Shown here one piece after another: positions 7,068 through 14,353 of a stretch of 18,895 bases of DNA (positions are counted from its first letter, which is position 1; the number at the start of each line of letters is the position of its first letter). The notes under the pieces were generated by a model, which ran no database searches, was not told the DNA's origin, and saw only the letters and a list, made by a program, of their open reading frames with translations. Origin of the DNA: Fretibacterium sp. (lineage in GTDB: Bacteria; Synergistota; Synergistia; Synergistales; Aminobacteriaceae); assembly GCA_016280565.1 (NCBI GenBank), contig JAEEGY010000186.1, positions 1 through 18,895 of the forward strand, given 5' to 3'. The position numbers and the translations under genes were made by a program.

Positions 7068-8117
7068 ATGTTTAGATATCTGTCCGGCGTGTTGGGACAG
7101 GATGTGGGGATAGACTTGGGCTCCGCAAACATTGTGGTGTACGTCAAGGATAAAGGCATCGTCCTCAGCGAGCCCTCAACGGTGGCGGTGAGGAAGCTCC
7201 CCCGTGGAAAGGGGCTGGAGGTCATCGCCGTGGGGCGCGAGGCCAAGGCCATGGCCGGCAAGGTCCCCACTGGCATCGAGGCGATATGGCCGCTTCAGGA
7301 GGGGGTCATCGCCAACTTCGATATGACCGAGGAACTGATCCGCCACTGCCTCCGAAAGGTGGGCGGCGGCTCCATATCCCATCCCCGCGTGGTCATCTCC
7401 GTCCCGGCGGAAGCTACGGAGGTGGAGCGCAAAGCCTTCGTTGACGCGACGCTCGGCGCAGGGGCCAGTGAGGCCTACGTTGTGGAGGAGCCCATCTCCG
7501 CGGCGCTGGGCGCTGGGCTCCCCATCGACAAGCCCAACGGCTGCATGGTCATCGATATCGGCAGCGGCACCAGCGAGGTCTCCGTCATCTCCCTGGGGGG
7601 CATTGTGGTCACAAATTCCCTCCGCACGGCGGGGCGGGCAATGGACAACGCTATCATCGCCATGGTGCGCCAGCGTTACGCTCTCTCTATTGGAGAGACG
7701 ACAGCAGAGGAGGTCAAGAACACCATCGGTTCCGCCCTGCCGCTCTCTCCGGAGCTGGAGATGGCCGTGAAGGGGCGGGATTTGTCTGACGGCCTGCCCA
7801 AAAGCGACATCGTCTCCTCCGTGGAGGTCCGCGAGGCATTGGACCCCCTCCTCACCGGTATTGAGGACATGGTGAAGGTGGCGCTGGAGAAGATGCCTCC
7901 GGAGCTGGCCAAGGACGTTGTGGATCGTGGAATCGTCCTCACCGGCGGTGTTGCGCTCCTTAATGGGTTCGCCGAGCGTCTTTCCCGAACCATCAACACA
8001 CCGGTCATCATAGCGGAGAAGCCTCTCTTCTCCGTGGCGCTGGGCGTGGGGAAGATCCTGGAAAATCTTGGGACCATGCGCCGGGTCCTGACGTCCATCG
8101 AGCGCGGCTCGCGCTGA
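7068..8117 (+). CDS. mreB: Rod shape-determining protein MreB
   Basis: MreB is the bacterial actin that forms short filaments under the membrane and guides side-wall peptidoglycan synthesis. The 349-residue length is normal. The actin-fold ATP-binding motifs are clear: phosphate-1 VGIDLGSANIVVYV (residues 13-26); phosphate-2 VIDIGSGTSEVSVISLGG near residues 160-177; and the adenosine loop GIVLTGGVALLNGF near 288-301. An MreB-typical segment (VVISVPAEATEVER, then VEEPISAALGAGLP) lies between them. GAGGTGAT precedes the ATG. An Mbl-type paralogue reads very similarly, but the position directly before mreC and mreD supports MreB. Confidence 0.95.
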   Translation: MFRYLSGVLGQDVGIDLGSANIVVYVKDKGIVLSEPSTVAVRKLPRGKGLEVIAVGREAKAMAGKVPTGIEAIWPLQEGVIANFDMTEELIRHCLRKVGGGSISHPRVVISVPAEATEVERKAFVDATLGAGASEAYVVEEPISAALGAGLPIDKPNGCMVIDIGSGTSEVSVISLGGIVVTNSLRTAGRAMDNAIIAMVRQRYALSIGETTAEEVKNTIGSALPLSPELEMAVKGRDLSDGLPKSDIVSSVEVREALDPLLTGIEDMVKVALEKMPPELAKDVVDRGIVLTGGVALLNGFAERLSRTINTPVIIAEKPLFSVALGVGKILENLGTMRRVLTSIERGSR

Positions 8118-8138
8118 AGGGCGGCATAAGGAGAGGCC

Positions 8139-8945
8139 ATGTTTGAACGCGGCCCCGCCATGCGCGCCTTCCAGCGTCCCCGCGAGTGGGCGCATGGGTT
8201 GACGGCCCTTATCCTTGGGCTGTCCCTCCTGGGCGGAGGGACGAGCCTGGGGATATCGAAGGTCGTGGTGGACCTTTTGGGTGAGATGTTGGCCATCCCC
8301 GAACAACCGGCCGTTTTTCTTCGAAGTGTTTTCCTTGAATGGCAGTCACGCTCGCAGGACCGTCAGACCCTTGAGGAAGAGCTTGTGCGACTGCGGGATG
8401 AAAACGCGAAGCTGCGTATTCTGGATGCGGCTATGGCAAACGAGAAGCTCCTCTCCGAGCTCGGCGCCAGAATGCACGAGGCCAGAGTGACGCTTCGGGC
8501 CCCCATGTCCTGGTGGAGCGAGGTCCGCATCGATCAGGGGGAGCGGGAACACGTGAAGGAGGGAATGCCTGTTTTTCATCAGGGCTATCTCGCCGGCAGG
8601 GTGAGCTCTGTCTCACTGATGTCCTCCTGGGCGGAGCTTTTGACCTCGCCCTCCCTGCTGATCCCCGTCGTGGTGCAGGAGACGCGGGAGTTGGGCGTCG
8701 TTATGGGGGATGGAGAGGGGGCTGTCCTCCTGAAGTACATCCCCGCGGGCCGCGGCGAGCGGACGGGGATGAAGCTCGATACGGCGCTCATTGGAGAGCA
8801 GATCCCGCCGGGGCTTCCCATTGGAAAGATCGCGGAGGAGCTGGAGACGACACCGGACGGCTATATCACCTATCGCGTAGAGCCGGGGGCGGACCTTTCC
8901 CGGTTTTACTCCGTCTCAATAGGTTCATTGGGGGAAGCGCAATGA
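8139..8945 (+). CDS. mreC: Rod shape-determining protein MreC
   Basis: MreC is an inner-membrane protein with a large external domain that links MreB to PBP2 and activates the elongation complex. The 268-residue protein has a short basic N-terminus and one membrane span near residues 18-38 (LTALILGLSLLGGG). A coiled coil follows at about 66-95 (DRQTLEEELVRLRDENAKLR). The MreC beta-barrel domains end with PGLPIGKIAEE and a final hydrophobic strand. AGGAG lies six bases before the ATG at 8139. A second ATG seven codons in is possible but has a poorer site. The stop overlaps the mreD start (ATGA). Confidence 0.88.
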   Translation: MFERGPAMRAFQRPREWAHGLTALILGLSLLGGGTSLGISKVVVDLLGEMLAIPEQPAVFLRSVFLEWQSRSQDRQTLEEELVRLRDENAKLRILDAAMANEKLLSELGARMHEARVTLRAPMSWWSEVRIDQGEREHVKEGMPVFHQGYLAGRVSSVSLMSSWAELLTSPSLLIPVVVQETRELGVVMGDGEGAVLLKYIPAGRGERTGMKLDTALIGEQIPPGLPIGKIAEELETTPDGYITYRVEPGADLSRFYSVSIGSLGEAQ

Positions 8946-9406
8946 TCCTCTTTCTTCTCTGGCTGCTCCAGGACCTCCTGACGGTCCTCTTTGGGGGGGT
9001 GATGCAGATCCCGGAGCTCTTTTTGCTGGGCATCGTCTACCGTCTGCTGAAGGACGAAGACGAGGAGCGGGTCTGGGCCATCTGGACCGCCTTTGGCGGA
9101 GGGCTTCTGTGGGATCTCCGTTGGGTCGGTATCCCTGGGTTCTTCACTCTGGGTTACGTGGTCGTGGTGATGCTGGTCCTCTGGATATGGAGCATCATTC
9201 CTCTTCAGGGGCGCACAGGTTTCGTGGTGTTCCTGGTGCTGGAATCGTCGCAGCTCATCCCCCCCCTGCTGCCCGTGCTCATCCTCGGCGGGGACACGGG
9301 AGGCGGGTTCTTCCTGATGGAACAGCTTTACGCGCTGCCGGCGCTGCTTTTATGCCTCTGGTTCTACTCGCAGCGAATGAAGGCCGACGCTGCGGGCGGC
9401 TTATAA
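8942..9406 (+). CDS. mreD: Rod shape-determining protein MreD (small membrane protein)
   Basis: This is a 154-residue, very hydrophobic inner-membrane protein. MreD stabilises the MreC-PBP2-RodA elongation complex. Four or five membrane spans can be read, for example LLWLLQDLLTVLF, FTLGYVVVVMLVLWIW and LPALLLCLWFY. MreD sequences diverge widely, so the call rests on size, hydrophobicity and position between mreC and pbp2. The ATG at 8942 overlaps the mreC stop (ATGA), which suggests coupled translation. The open frame extends upstream inside mreC, but that part reads as an off-frame shadow. Confidence 0.82.
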   Translation: MILFLLWLLQDLLTVLFGGVMQIPELFLLGIVYRLLKDEDEERVWAIWTAFGGGLLWDLRWVGIPGFFTLGYVVVVMLVLWIWSIIPLQGRTGFVVFLVLESSQLIPPLLPVLILGGDTGGGFFLMEQLYALPALLLCLWFYSQRMKADAAGGL

Positions 9407-9412
9407 ATCCCC

Positions 9413-11221
9413 ATGCCTGAGATCCGTGACCTTCTGGACAACCGGCTGAAAGTCCTCCTGAGCTGTCTTTTGGGTTCACTGCTGCTCCTTCTGGCGGGGC
9501 TCTACTACTGCCAGATCTACCAGGGGGACAAGTACGTCCGGCTGGCCTACAACAATCGCCTCCGTCTCATCCGCTTCACTGCGCCGCGGGGCGAGATATT
9601 CGACCGCAACGGCGTTCCCCTGGCTGTGAATGAGACGACCTTCAGCATCATGGGCTATCCTTTGGACCTGAACACGCCGGAGAAACTCGCGAAGTTCAGC
9701 GAGGTCCTGGTGCGGCATGGGATACCAATGACCATTCCCCAGCTGGAGCGGATAGTCAAGCAGCAGCGCCAAGCTCCCTACCGCGTGATGCGCCTGGTGC
9801 CGAACCTGACGATGCCCCAGATGGCGGACCTCGTGGCGGATACGGATTTCCCGCGGGAGCTGTTCCCCCTCTCTGTCTGGCGGCGTACCTACCCGGCGGG
9901 GGCCATGGCAGCCAACGTCCTGGGCTACGTAGCAGAGATCTCCGAGGAGGAACTGAAGGCCAACGCGGAGAACGGCTATCTTGGGGGCGACCTGATCGGT
10001 AAGGCCGGCATTGAGCGGTCCTATGAGGAACGGCTGCGCGGCGAGGCCGGAGAGGAAGCCATTGAGGTGGATGCCCGGGGGCGCCGGGTCCGTACGCTGG
10101 ACTCTTACTCCGCTACAAAGGGCGAGGACCTTCGCCTGACCCTCGATATGGGATTTCAAAAGCGGGCAGGGGAGCTCCTGAAGGACTACCGGGGTGCGCT
10201 GGTGGCGATGGACGTTCGGACGGGAGCGATCCTGGCTTTGGCCTCCTCTCCCACCTATGACAACAATCCCCTGGCCTGGGGCGTGTCCGGGCAGGAGTGG
10301 AACCGCATCGCAGGGGACCCCGCCCGACCCATGATGGATCGGGCCATTTCCGGCATTTACCCTCCGGCCTCCACCTTCAAGGCATTCATGTCTGTCGCGG
10401 CCCTTGAGGAGGACGTCATCTCAAGCTCCACGTCGTTCTTCTGCGGTGGGGCGCTCCGCGTGGCCAACCGGAGCTTCCGCTGCTGGAAACACAGCGGGCA
10501 CGGAGCGGAGAACGTGTTGTCCGCCCTCCAGCACTCCTGCGACGTGTTCTTCTATCAGGTGGGGCTGAAGATGGGCATCGATCGGCTGATAAAATGGGGG
10601 CGGAAGTTCCAGTTGGGTGAGCCCACGGGCGTGGACCTGCCGGGGGAGCAGCCGGGCATCATCGCCGGGCCGGAATGGAAAAGGAAGCGATTCCGTCAGA
10701 GCTGGTATCAGGGGGATACCGTGAACTACTCCATTGGGCAGGGGTACGTCCTCATGACCCCCCTTCAGATCGCGCGGGTCTATGCGGCTATCGCAAATGG
10801 AGGTAAACTTGTAACGCCTCACCTCTGCGTCCTGAACTACCGGGAGCCGGAGGATCTGCATCTGACGCCGGAGAAGCTCGCCCTCGTACAGAGGGGCCTG
10901 GAGTATGTCGTGAGCCGGGGGACAGGCGCGCGGGCCGGGCGGTTTGGTGTCGCTGTCGCCGGAAAGACGGGGACAGCGCAAAACGCCCACGGGGCCGACC
11001 ACGCGCTGTTCGTGGGGTACGCTCCGGCAGAGGCCCCACAGTATGTATCGGTGGCGGTCATCGAGGGGGGAAAACACGGCAGCAGCGTCGCATCGCCCTT
11101 GGTTGGTGAGCTTTTGGCCCACATGCTGAGCCACTCTGCCGGAGAAGATCAGGAGAAGATGGTTACGGAAGATGGGAACATTACAAAACCGGATGAAGAC
11201 GTTTCAAAAGCGCATCGCTGA
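9413..11221 (+). CDS. mrdA: Penicillin-binding protein 2 (elongation-specific peptidoglycan transpeptidase)
   Basis: PBP2 cross-links new peptidoglycan in the side wall, working with RodA, MreC and MreD. The protein has 602 residues. An N-terminal anchor at about 12-33 (LKVLLSCLLGSLLLLLAGLY) is followed by the pedestal domain (TAPRGEIFDRNGVPLAVNE). In the transpeptidase domain the catalytic SxxK is Ser320-Thr-Phe-Lys323 in PPASTFKAF. The SxN-type motif is Ser375-Cys-Asp377 (QHSCDVFFY). KTG is at 518-520 (AGKTGTAQN). The ATG at 9413 has no obvious Shine-Dalgarno sequence, and mreD ends only six bases before it, so initiation may depend on mreD translation. The last 17 codons overlap minC by 50 bases. 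The tail after about residue 583 is acidic and outside the catalytic domain. Confidence 0.94.
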   Translation: MPEIRDLLDNRLKVLLSCLLGSLLLLLAGLYYCQIYQGDKYVRLAYNNRLRLIRFTAPRGEIFDRNGVPLAVNETTFSIMGYPLDLNTPEKLAKFSEVLVRHGIPMTIPQLERIVKQQRQAPYRVMRLVPNLTMPQMADLVADTDFPRELFPLSVWRRTYPAGAMAANVLGYVAEISEEELKANAENGYLGGDLIGKAGIERSYEERLRGEAGEEAIEVDARGRRVRTLDSYSATKGEDLRLTLDMGFQKRAGELLKDYRGALVAMDVRTGAILALASSPTYDNNPLAWGVSGQEWNRIAGDPARPMMDRAISGIYPPASTFKAFMSVAALEEDVISSSTSFFCGGALRVANRSFRCWKHSGHGAENVLSALQHSCDVFFYQVGLKMGIDRLIKWGRKFQLGEPTGVDLPGEQPGIIAGPEWKRKRFRQSWYQGDTVNYSIGQGYVLMTPLQIARVYAAIANGGKLVTPHLCVLNYREPEDLHLTPEKLALVQRGLEYVVSRGTGARAGRFGVAVAGKTGTAQNAHGADHALFVGYAPAEAPQYVSVAVIEGGKHGSSVASPLVGELLAHMLSHSAGEDQEKMVTEDGNITKPDEDVSKAHR

Positions 11222-12005
11222 GAAGATGCGGGGGACGGAGGTCCAGATCCGTATGGAGAGGAGGCCCTACGGCATCCACATCACCATGCCCATGACCCCC
11301 AGCGAGGCCGCACTTCTGGACCTCCTGCTGAGGATTCCCTCAAAGGCGTATCTGCTTCCCATGGAGGAAGGGATCGTGCTGGACTTCCAGTCCCGTGTTT
11401 GCTCGCCGGGATTCCTTGTCCGGCTCATGCAGAAGCTGGTGTGGGGCAAGCATGTCCGCGTGCTGGCTTGGCTTTCCACCAACGAGGAGACCCTGAGGCT
11501 CTTTCGAAGTTCCGGGCTCTCCGTGGAGGAGCCTCACCAGCCCCTTGAGAACGAGTCCCTGACAACGCCTATCCTCAGTCCTCAAAGGATGGCAGAGGCC
11601 GGGCTGGGAAACCGCCCGGCGCTTAAGGCCGTCTATACCTCCCTGAGGGGCGGACAGACCATTGAGGCTCCGGGGGACGTCCTTTTGTGGGGGCACCTGA
11701 ACCCCGGCGCGGAGATCATCGCGGGGGGAAATGTCGTTGTGGCGGGGCGGCTCCGCGGCCTTGTCCACGCGGGACAGGTGGGGCCCGTGGGCACCCCAAT
11801 GAGCGGGGAGGCGGATGTCTTTATCATGGCGGGGTCCTTCGAGTCGCCGCAGGTCCGCCTGGGAAACAAGCTCTGCTATGCGGACGACTCGATCTCCGGC
11901 TGGCGTAAACCAGTCCTCATCACGCTGGAGGACGGCGAACCCATCATCCGGGTAAGCAATTTCCTTAAGGAGGTTGCCGGACATGGAGGCCGGGATATAA
12001 TATAA
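11172..12005 (+). CDS. minC: Septum site-determining protein MinC
   Basis: MinC inhibits FtsZ polymerisation away from midcell and is carried to the membrane by MinD. The 277-residue protein has an N-terminal FtsZ-inhibiting domain that is divergent. A variable linker at about 115-155 is followed by the C-terminal beta-helix that binds MinD. That helix is marked by the family signature PGDVLLWGHLNPGAEIIAGG, then NVVVAGRLRGLVHAG. The ATG at 11172 lies inside the end of pbp2, giving a 50-base overlap in another frame. An in-frame ATG at 11193 would also leave the conserved parts intact. AGGAG at 11151-11155 is rather far upstream, so the start is less sure than the identity. Confidence 0.88.
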   Translation: MGTLQNRMKTFQKRIAEKMRGTEVQIRMERRPYGIHITMPMTPSEAALLDLLLRIPSKAYLLPMEEGIVLDFQSRVCSPGFLVRLMQKLVWGKHVRVLAWLSTNEETLRLFRSSGLSVEEPHQPLENESLTTPILSPQRMAEAGLGNRPALKAVYTSLRGGQTIEAPGDVLLWGHLNPGAEIIAGGNVVVAGRLRGLVHAGQVGPVGTPMSGEADVFIMAGSFESPQVRLGNKLCYADDSISGWRKPVLITLEDGEPIIRVSNFLKEVAGHGGRDII

Positions 12006-12016
12006 TTTGGCCTGTC

Positions 12017-12045
12017 TGGAAAAAAAACGTGCCTTTGTGTAAAAT
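12017..12045 (+). promoter_or_regulatory. Candidate sigma-70-type promoter before minD
   Basis: TGGAAA (12017-12022) and TAAAAT (12040-12045) are separated by 17 bases and match the -35 and -10 consensus at four and five of six bases. They sit in the 92-base, A+T-rich gap between minC and minD, the largest gap in the cluster. The promoter would drive minD-minE-rodA separately from the mre genes. A TTGACG at 12053-12058 has no good -10 partner. Confidence 0.35.
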
Positions 12046-12085
12046 ATCAGGGTTGACGACTAGAATTATGCGTCAGATCATGAAT

Positions 12086-12090
12086 GGAGG
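12086..12090 (+). promoter_or_regulatory. Ribosome binding site fixing the TTG start of minD
   Basis: GGAGG lies seven bases before TTG at 12098. The TTG begins the protein just ahead of the ATP-binding loop, at the family's normal distance. No in-frame ATG is available there. Confidence 0.7.
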
Positions 12091-12097
12091 GTTTTGA

Positions 12098-12901
12098 TTG
12101 GGAGCGCGGGTTATTGTTACGACCTCCGGTAAGGGAGGGGTCGGAAAGACCACCTCAACGGCGAATATCGCCGCGGCGCTGGCAAAGTTCGGCCAAAAGG
12201 TCGTCGCCATCGACGCGGATGTTGGGTTGCGCAATCTTGATGTGGTAATGGGGCTGGAAAACAGGGTGGTGTTCAACTTCATCGATGTCATCGAGGGGAA
12301 CTGCCGCCTGAATCAGGCCCTGGTGAAGGACAAGCGGGTGCCTAACCTCTATCTGCTGCCTGCCGCTCAGACGCGCACAAAGGATGCCGTCAATCCGGAA
12401 CAGATGGTCGCGCTCTGCGAGCAGCTCAAGCCGGACTTTGACTTCATCCTTCTGGATTGTCCGGCTGGCATTGAGGGCGGATTCAAGAACGCTGCGGCCG
12501 GAGCGGACGAGGCGCTGGTGGTTACGACCCCGGAGATACCCGCCGTGAGAGACGCGGACCGCATCATCGGCATGCTGGAGTCCATGGGCAAATCCCCGAT
12601 ACGCCTCATCATCAACCGCCTGCGTCCCAACATGGTCCAGGACGGCGACATGCTGGCTCAGGAGGACATTCTTGACGTCCTCTCCATTCCTCTGATTGGC
12701 ATCGTGCCGGAGGACGAGAGCGTCATCAAGTCCGCCAACAACGGCGAGCCCATGACCATGTCCTTAGACTCGCCCGCAGCTCAGGCCTACCTCAACATCG
12801 CGGAGCGCATCATGGGGCGCGACGTTCCTCTAATGGATCTCCAGGCTTACGCCACCCACGGGTTCCTCCGCCGAATCAAGAAATTCTTTAAACGGCGTTA
12901 A
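12098..12901 (+). CDS. minD: Septum site-determining protein MinD (membrane ATPase)
   Basis: MinD is a ParA/MinD-type ATPase that binds the membrane as an ATP dimer, recruits MinC, and is released by MinE. The 267-residue length is typical. The deviant Walker A motif is TSGKGGVGKTT (residues 9-19) with signature Lys12 and Lys17. The switch segments are VVAIDADVGLRNLDVVMGLE and FILLDCPAGIE. The last residues (GFLRRIKKFFKRR) form the amphipathic membrane-targeting helix. The start codon is TTG with GGAGG seven bases upstream. It is followed by minE after 19 bases. Confidence 0.96.
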   Translation: MGARVIVTTSGKGGVGKTTSTANIAAALAKFGQKVVAIDADVGLRNLDVVMGLENRVVFNFIDVIEGNCRLNQALVKDKRVPNLYLLPAAQTRTKDAVNPEQMVALCEQLKPDFDFILLDCPAGIEGGFKNAAAGADEALVVTTPEIPAVRDADRIIGMLESMGKSPIRLIINRLRPNMVQDGDMLAQEDILDVLSIPLIGIVPEDESVIKSANNGEPMTMSLDSPAAQAYLNIAERIMGRDVPLMDLQAYATHGFLRRIKKFFKRR

Positions 12902-12920
12902 CGGGCAGGAGGAGATAACC

Positions 12921-13205
12921 ATGGGTTTTTTGAAAAGTTTTTTCGGGGGATCCTCCAGCGGTTCCGGGCAGACAGCCAAGAACCGGCTTCGTATCGTTCT
13001 GGTCCACGACCGGACGGATATCTCACCGCAGCTTCTTGAGGACCTCCGCCGGGAGATGATCGGTGTCCTGACAAAGTATATGGACATCGACACGAGCAAG
13101 ATCGAACTGGACCTGGACCGTGACGAGCAGGCGGTAGCCCTGGTTGCCAACGTCCCGGTGCTTCGGATCAAGCGTGGCAGCGGCACATGGGTTGAGGACA
13201 ACTAA
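12921..13205 (+). CDS. minE: Cell division topological specificity factor MinE
   Basis: MinE stimulates the MinD ATPase and, with it, keeps MinC away from midcell. The 94-residue length is normal. The N-terminus GFLKSFFGG is a membrane-binding amphipathic stretch. RLRIVLVHDRTDISPQLLED is the MinD-contact region. The C-terminal dimer domain contains IGVLTKYMDIDTSKIELDL. AGGAGGAG precedes the ATG by a few bases. Presence of MinE implies an oscillating Min system rather than the DivIVA-anchored type. Confidence 0.94.
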   Translation: MGFLKSFFGGSSSGSGQTAKNRLRIVLVHDRTDISPQLLEDLRREMIGVLTKYMDIDTSKIELDLDRDEQAVALVANVPVLRIKRGSGTWVEDN

Positions 13206-13219
13206 CGCCGTTTTAATTT

Positions 13220-14353
13220 ATGGAAGCTCCGCGCATCTCGTTTTTTAAGGAGGACGTCGCCTCCCTGGACCGCCTAATGGCGGGGTGTGTGCTGGCTTTG
13301 GTCCTGTGGGGCATCTTCTGTATCTACAGTGCCGGGGCTGGCTCCCTGGGCCAGGGAGGCGACTTGGCGTTTCGGCAGACACTATGGATGCTTTTGAGCT
13401 GTCTTGCTCTGGCGGCGGTCCTGGCCGCAGGGCATAACCGGCTTTTGGACGCAGCCTACCTCATCTACGGTTTGACTTTGTTGTTGCTCCTTTTTACGCC
13501 GCTTCTCGCGCCCAGGGTCAAGGGGGCTCAGAGCTGGATACCCATCGCCGGGTTCCGATTCCAGCCCTCGGAGTTCGCCAAGATATCCCTCATCCTGATG
13601 ATGTCGAAGTTCCTGAGCCGGTACCCGCCGCTCACTTTCAAGGCGTTCCTTGCGGGCCTTGGTGTGATGGCTGTGCCGGTCCTTCTCGTCCTCCTTCAGC
13701 CGGACGCGGGGAGCGCGCTGGTTTATGTTGTCATCGCCCTGGGGATGTTGCTGGCGGCAGGAGCCCCGTTGCGCTATCTGTTCGGGATCATCGGGACGGG
13801 GGCGGCGCTTCTGCCCTTTGTCATCCTCTTTGGCCTCAAGGAATATCAGCGGATGCGCCTCCTGGTCTTCATCGACCCCATGAGGGACCCTCTGGGTGCG
13901 GGGTACAACGTCATCCAGTCCCGCATTGCGGTGGGGTCCGGAGGTTTTTGGGGCAAGGGCTTCATGATGGGGATGCAGAGCAAGCTCCGCTTCCTCCCGG
14001 AACCTCACACGGATTTCATCTTCAGCGTCTGCTCCGAGGAATTTGGCTTCATTGGGGATGGGCTGCTCCTCATCCTGTTCGCCATCCTCTTCTGCCGTAT
14101 CATCGGCGCGGGGGCCCGGAGCCGTGACCGCCGGTGTAAGATTCTCACCGCCGGGGTGGCGGTGTGGATATGGTTCCAGATGTTTGAGAGCGTGGGGATG
14201 AGCATCGGCCTGATGCCCGTCACGGGATTGCCTCTGCCCTTCCTCAGCTATGGCGGGAGCGCTCTTCTTTCTCTCTTCATCGCCCTTGGCCTTGTTGAGA
14301 GTATATACATTGAGAACTCAAAATTCAGAAGTGTGGTCCATGTTCTTTCCTGA
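13220..14353 (+). CDS. rodA: Peptidoglycan glycosyltransferase RodA (SEDS family)
   Basis: RodA is the SEDS-family glycan polymerase of the elongation complex and partner of PBP2. The 377-residue protein has about ten membrane spans. Family signatures are GAQSWIPIAGFRFQPSEFAK, GYNVIQSRIAVGSGGFWGKG, LPEPHTDFIFSVCSEEFGFIG and LPLPFLSYGGSALLS. Asp265 in HTDFIF is at the site of the catalytic aspartate of RodA. The paralogue FtsW shares these motifs, but the location with mre, pbp2 and min genes points to RodA. The ATG at 13220 lacks a visible Shine-Dalgarno sequence and lies only 14 bases after minE, so coupled translation is likely. The end overlaps the radical-SAM gene by 14 bases. Confidence 0.9.
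   Translation: MEAPRISFFKEDVASLDRLMAGCVLALVLWGIFCIYSAGAGSLGQGGDLAFRQTLWMLLSCLALAAVLAAGHNRLLDAAYLIYGLTLLLLLFTPLLAPRVKGAQSWIPIAGFRFQPSEFAKISLILMMSKFLSRYPPLTFKAFLAGLGVMAVPVLLVLLQPDAGSALVYVVIALGMLLAAGAPLRYLFGIIGTGAALLPFVILFGLKEYQRMRLLVFIDPMRDPLGAGYNVIQSRIAVGSGGFWGKGFMMGMQSKLRFLPEPHTDFIFSVCSEEFGFIGDGLLLILFAILFCRIIGAGARSRDRRCKILTAGVAVWIWFQMFESVGMSIGLMPVTGLPLPFLSYGGSALLSLFIALGLVESIYIENSKFRSVVHVLS

Noticed and set aside
8988..9262. G and C runs in mreD as a third copy of the palindromic element
   Set aside because: The G run near 8993 and the C run near 9256 are too far apart to form the element. Neither is followed by TTAAAACTG, and the protein reads as normal membrane segments.
13206..13219. GTTTTAA just before rodA as part of the palindromic element
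   Set aside because: It shares only a few bases with the element end and has no G/C runs beside it.
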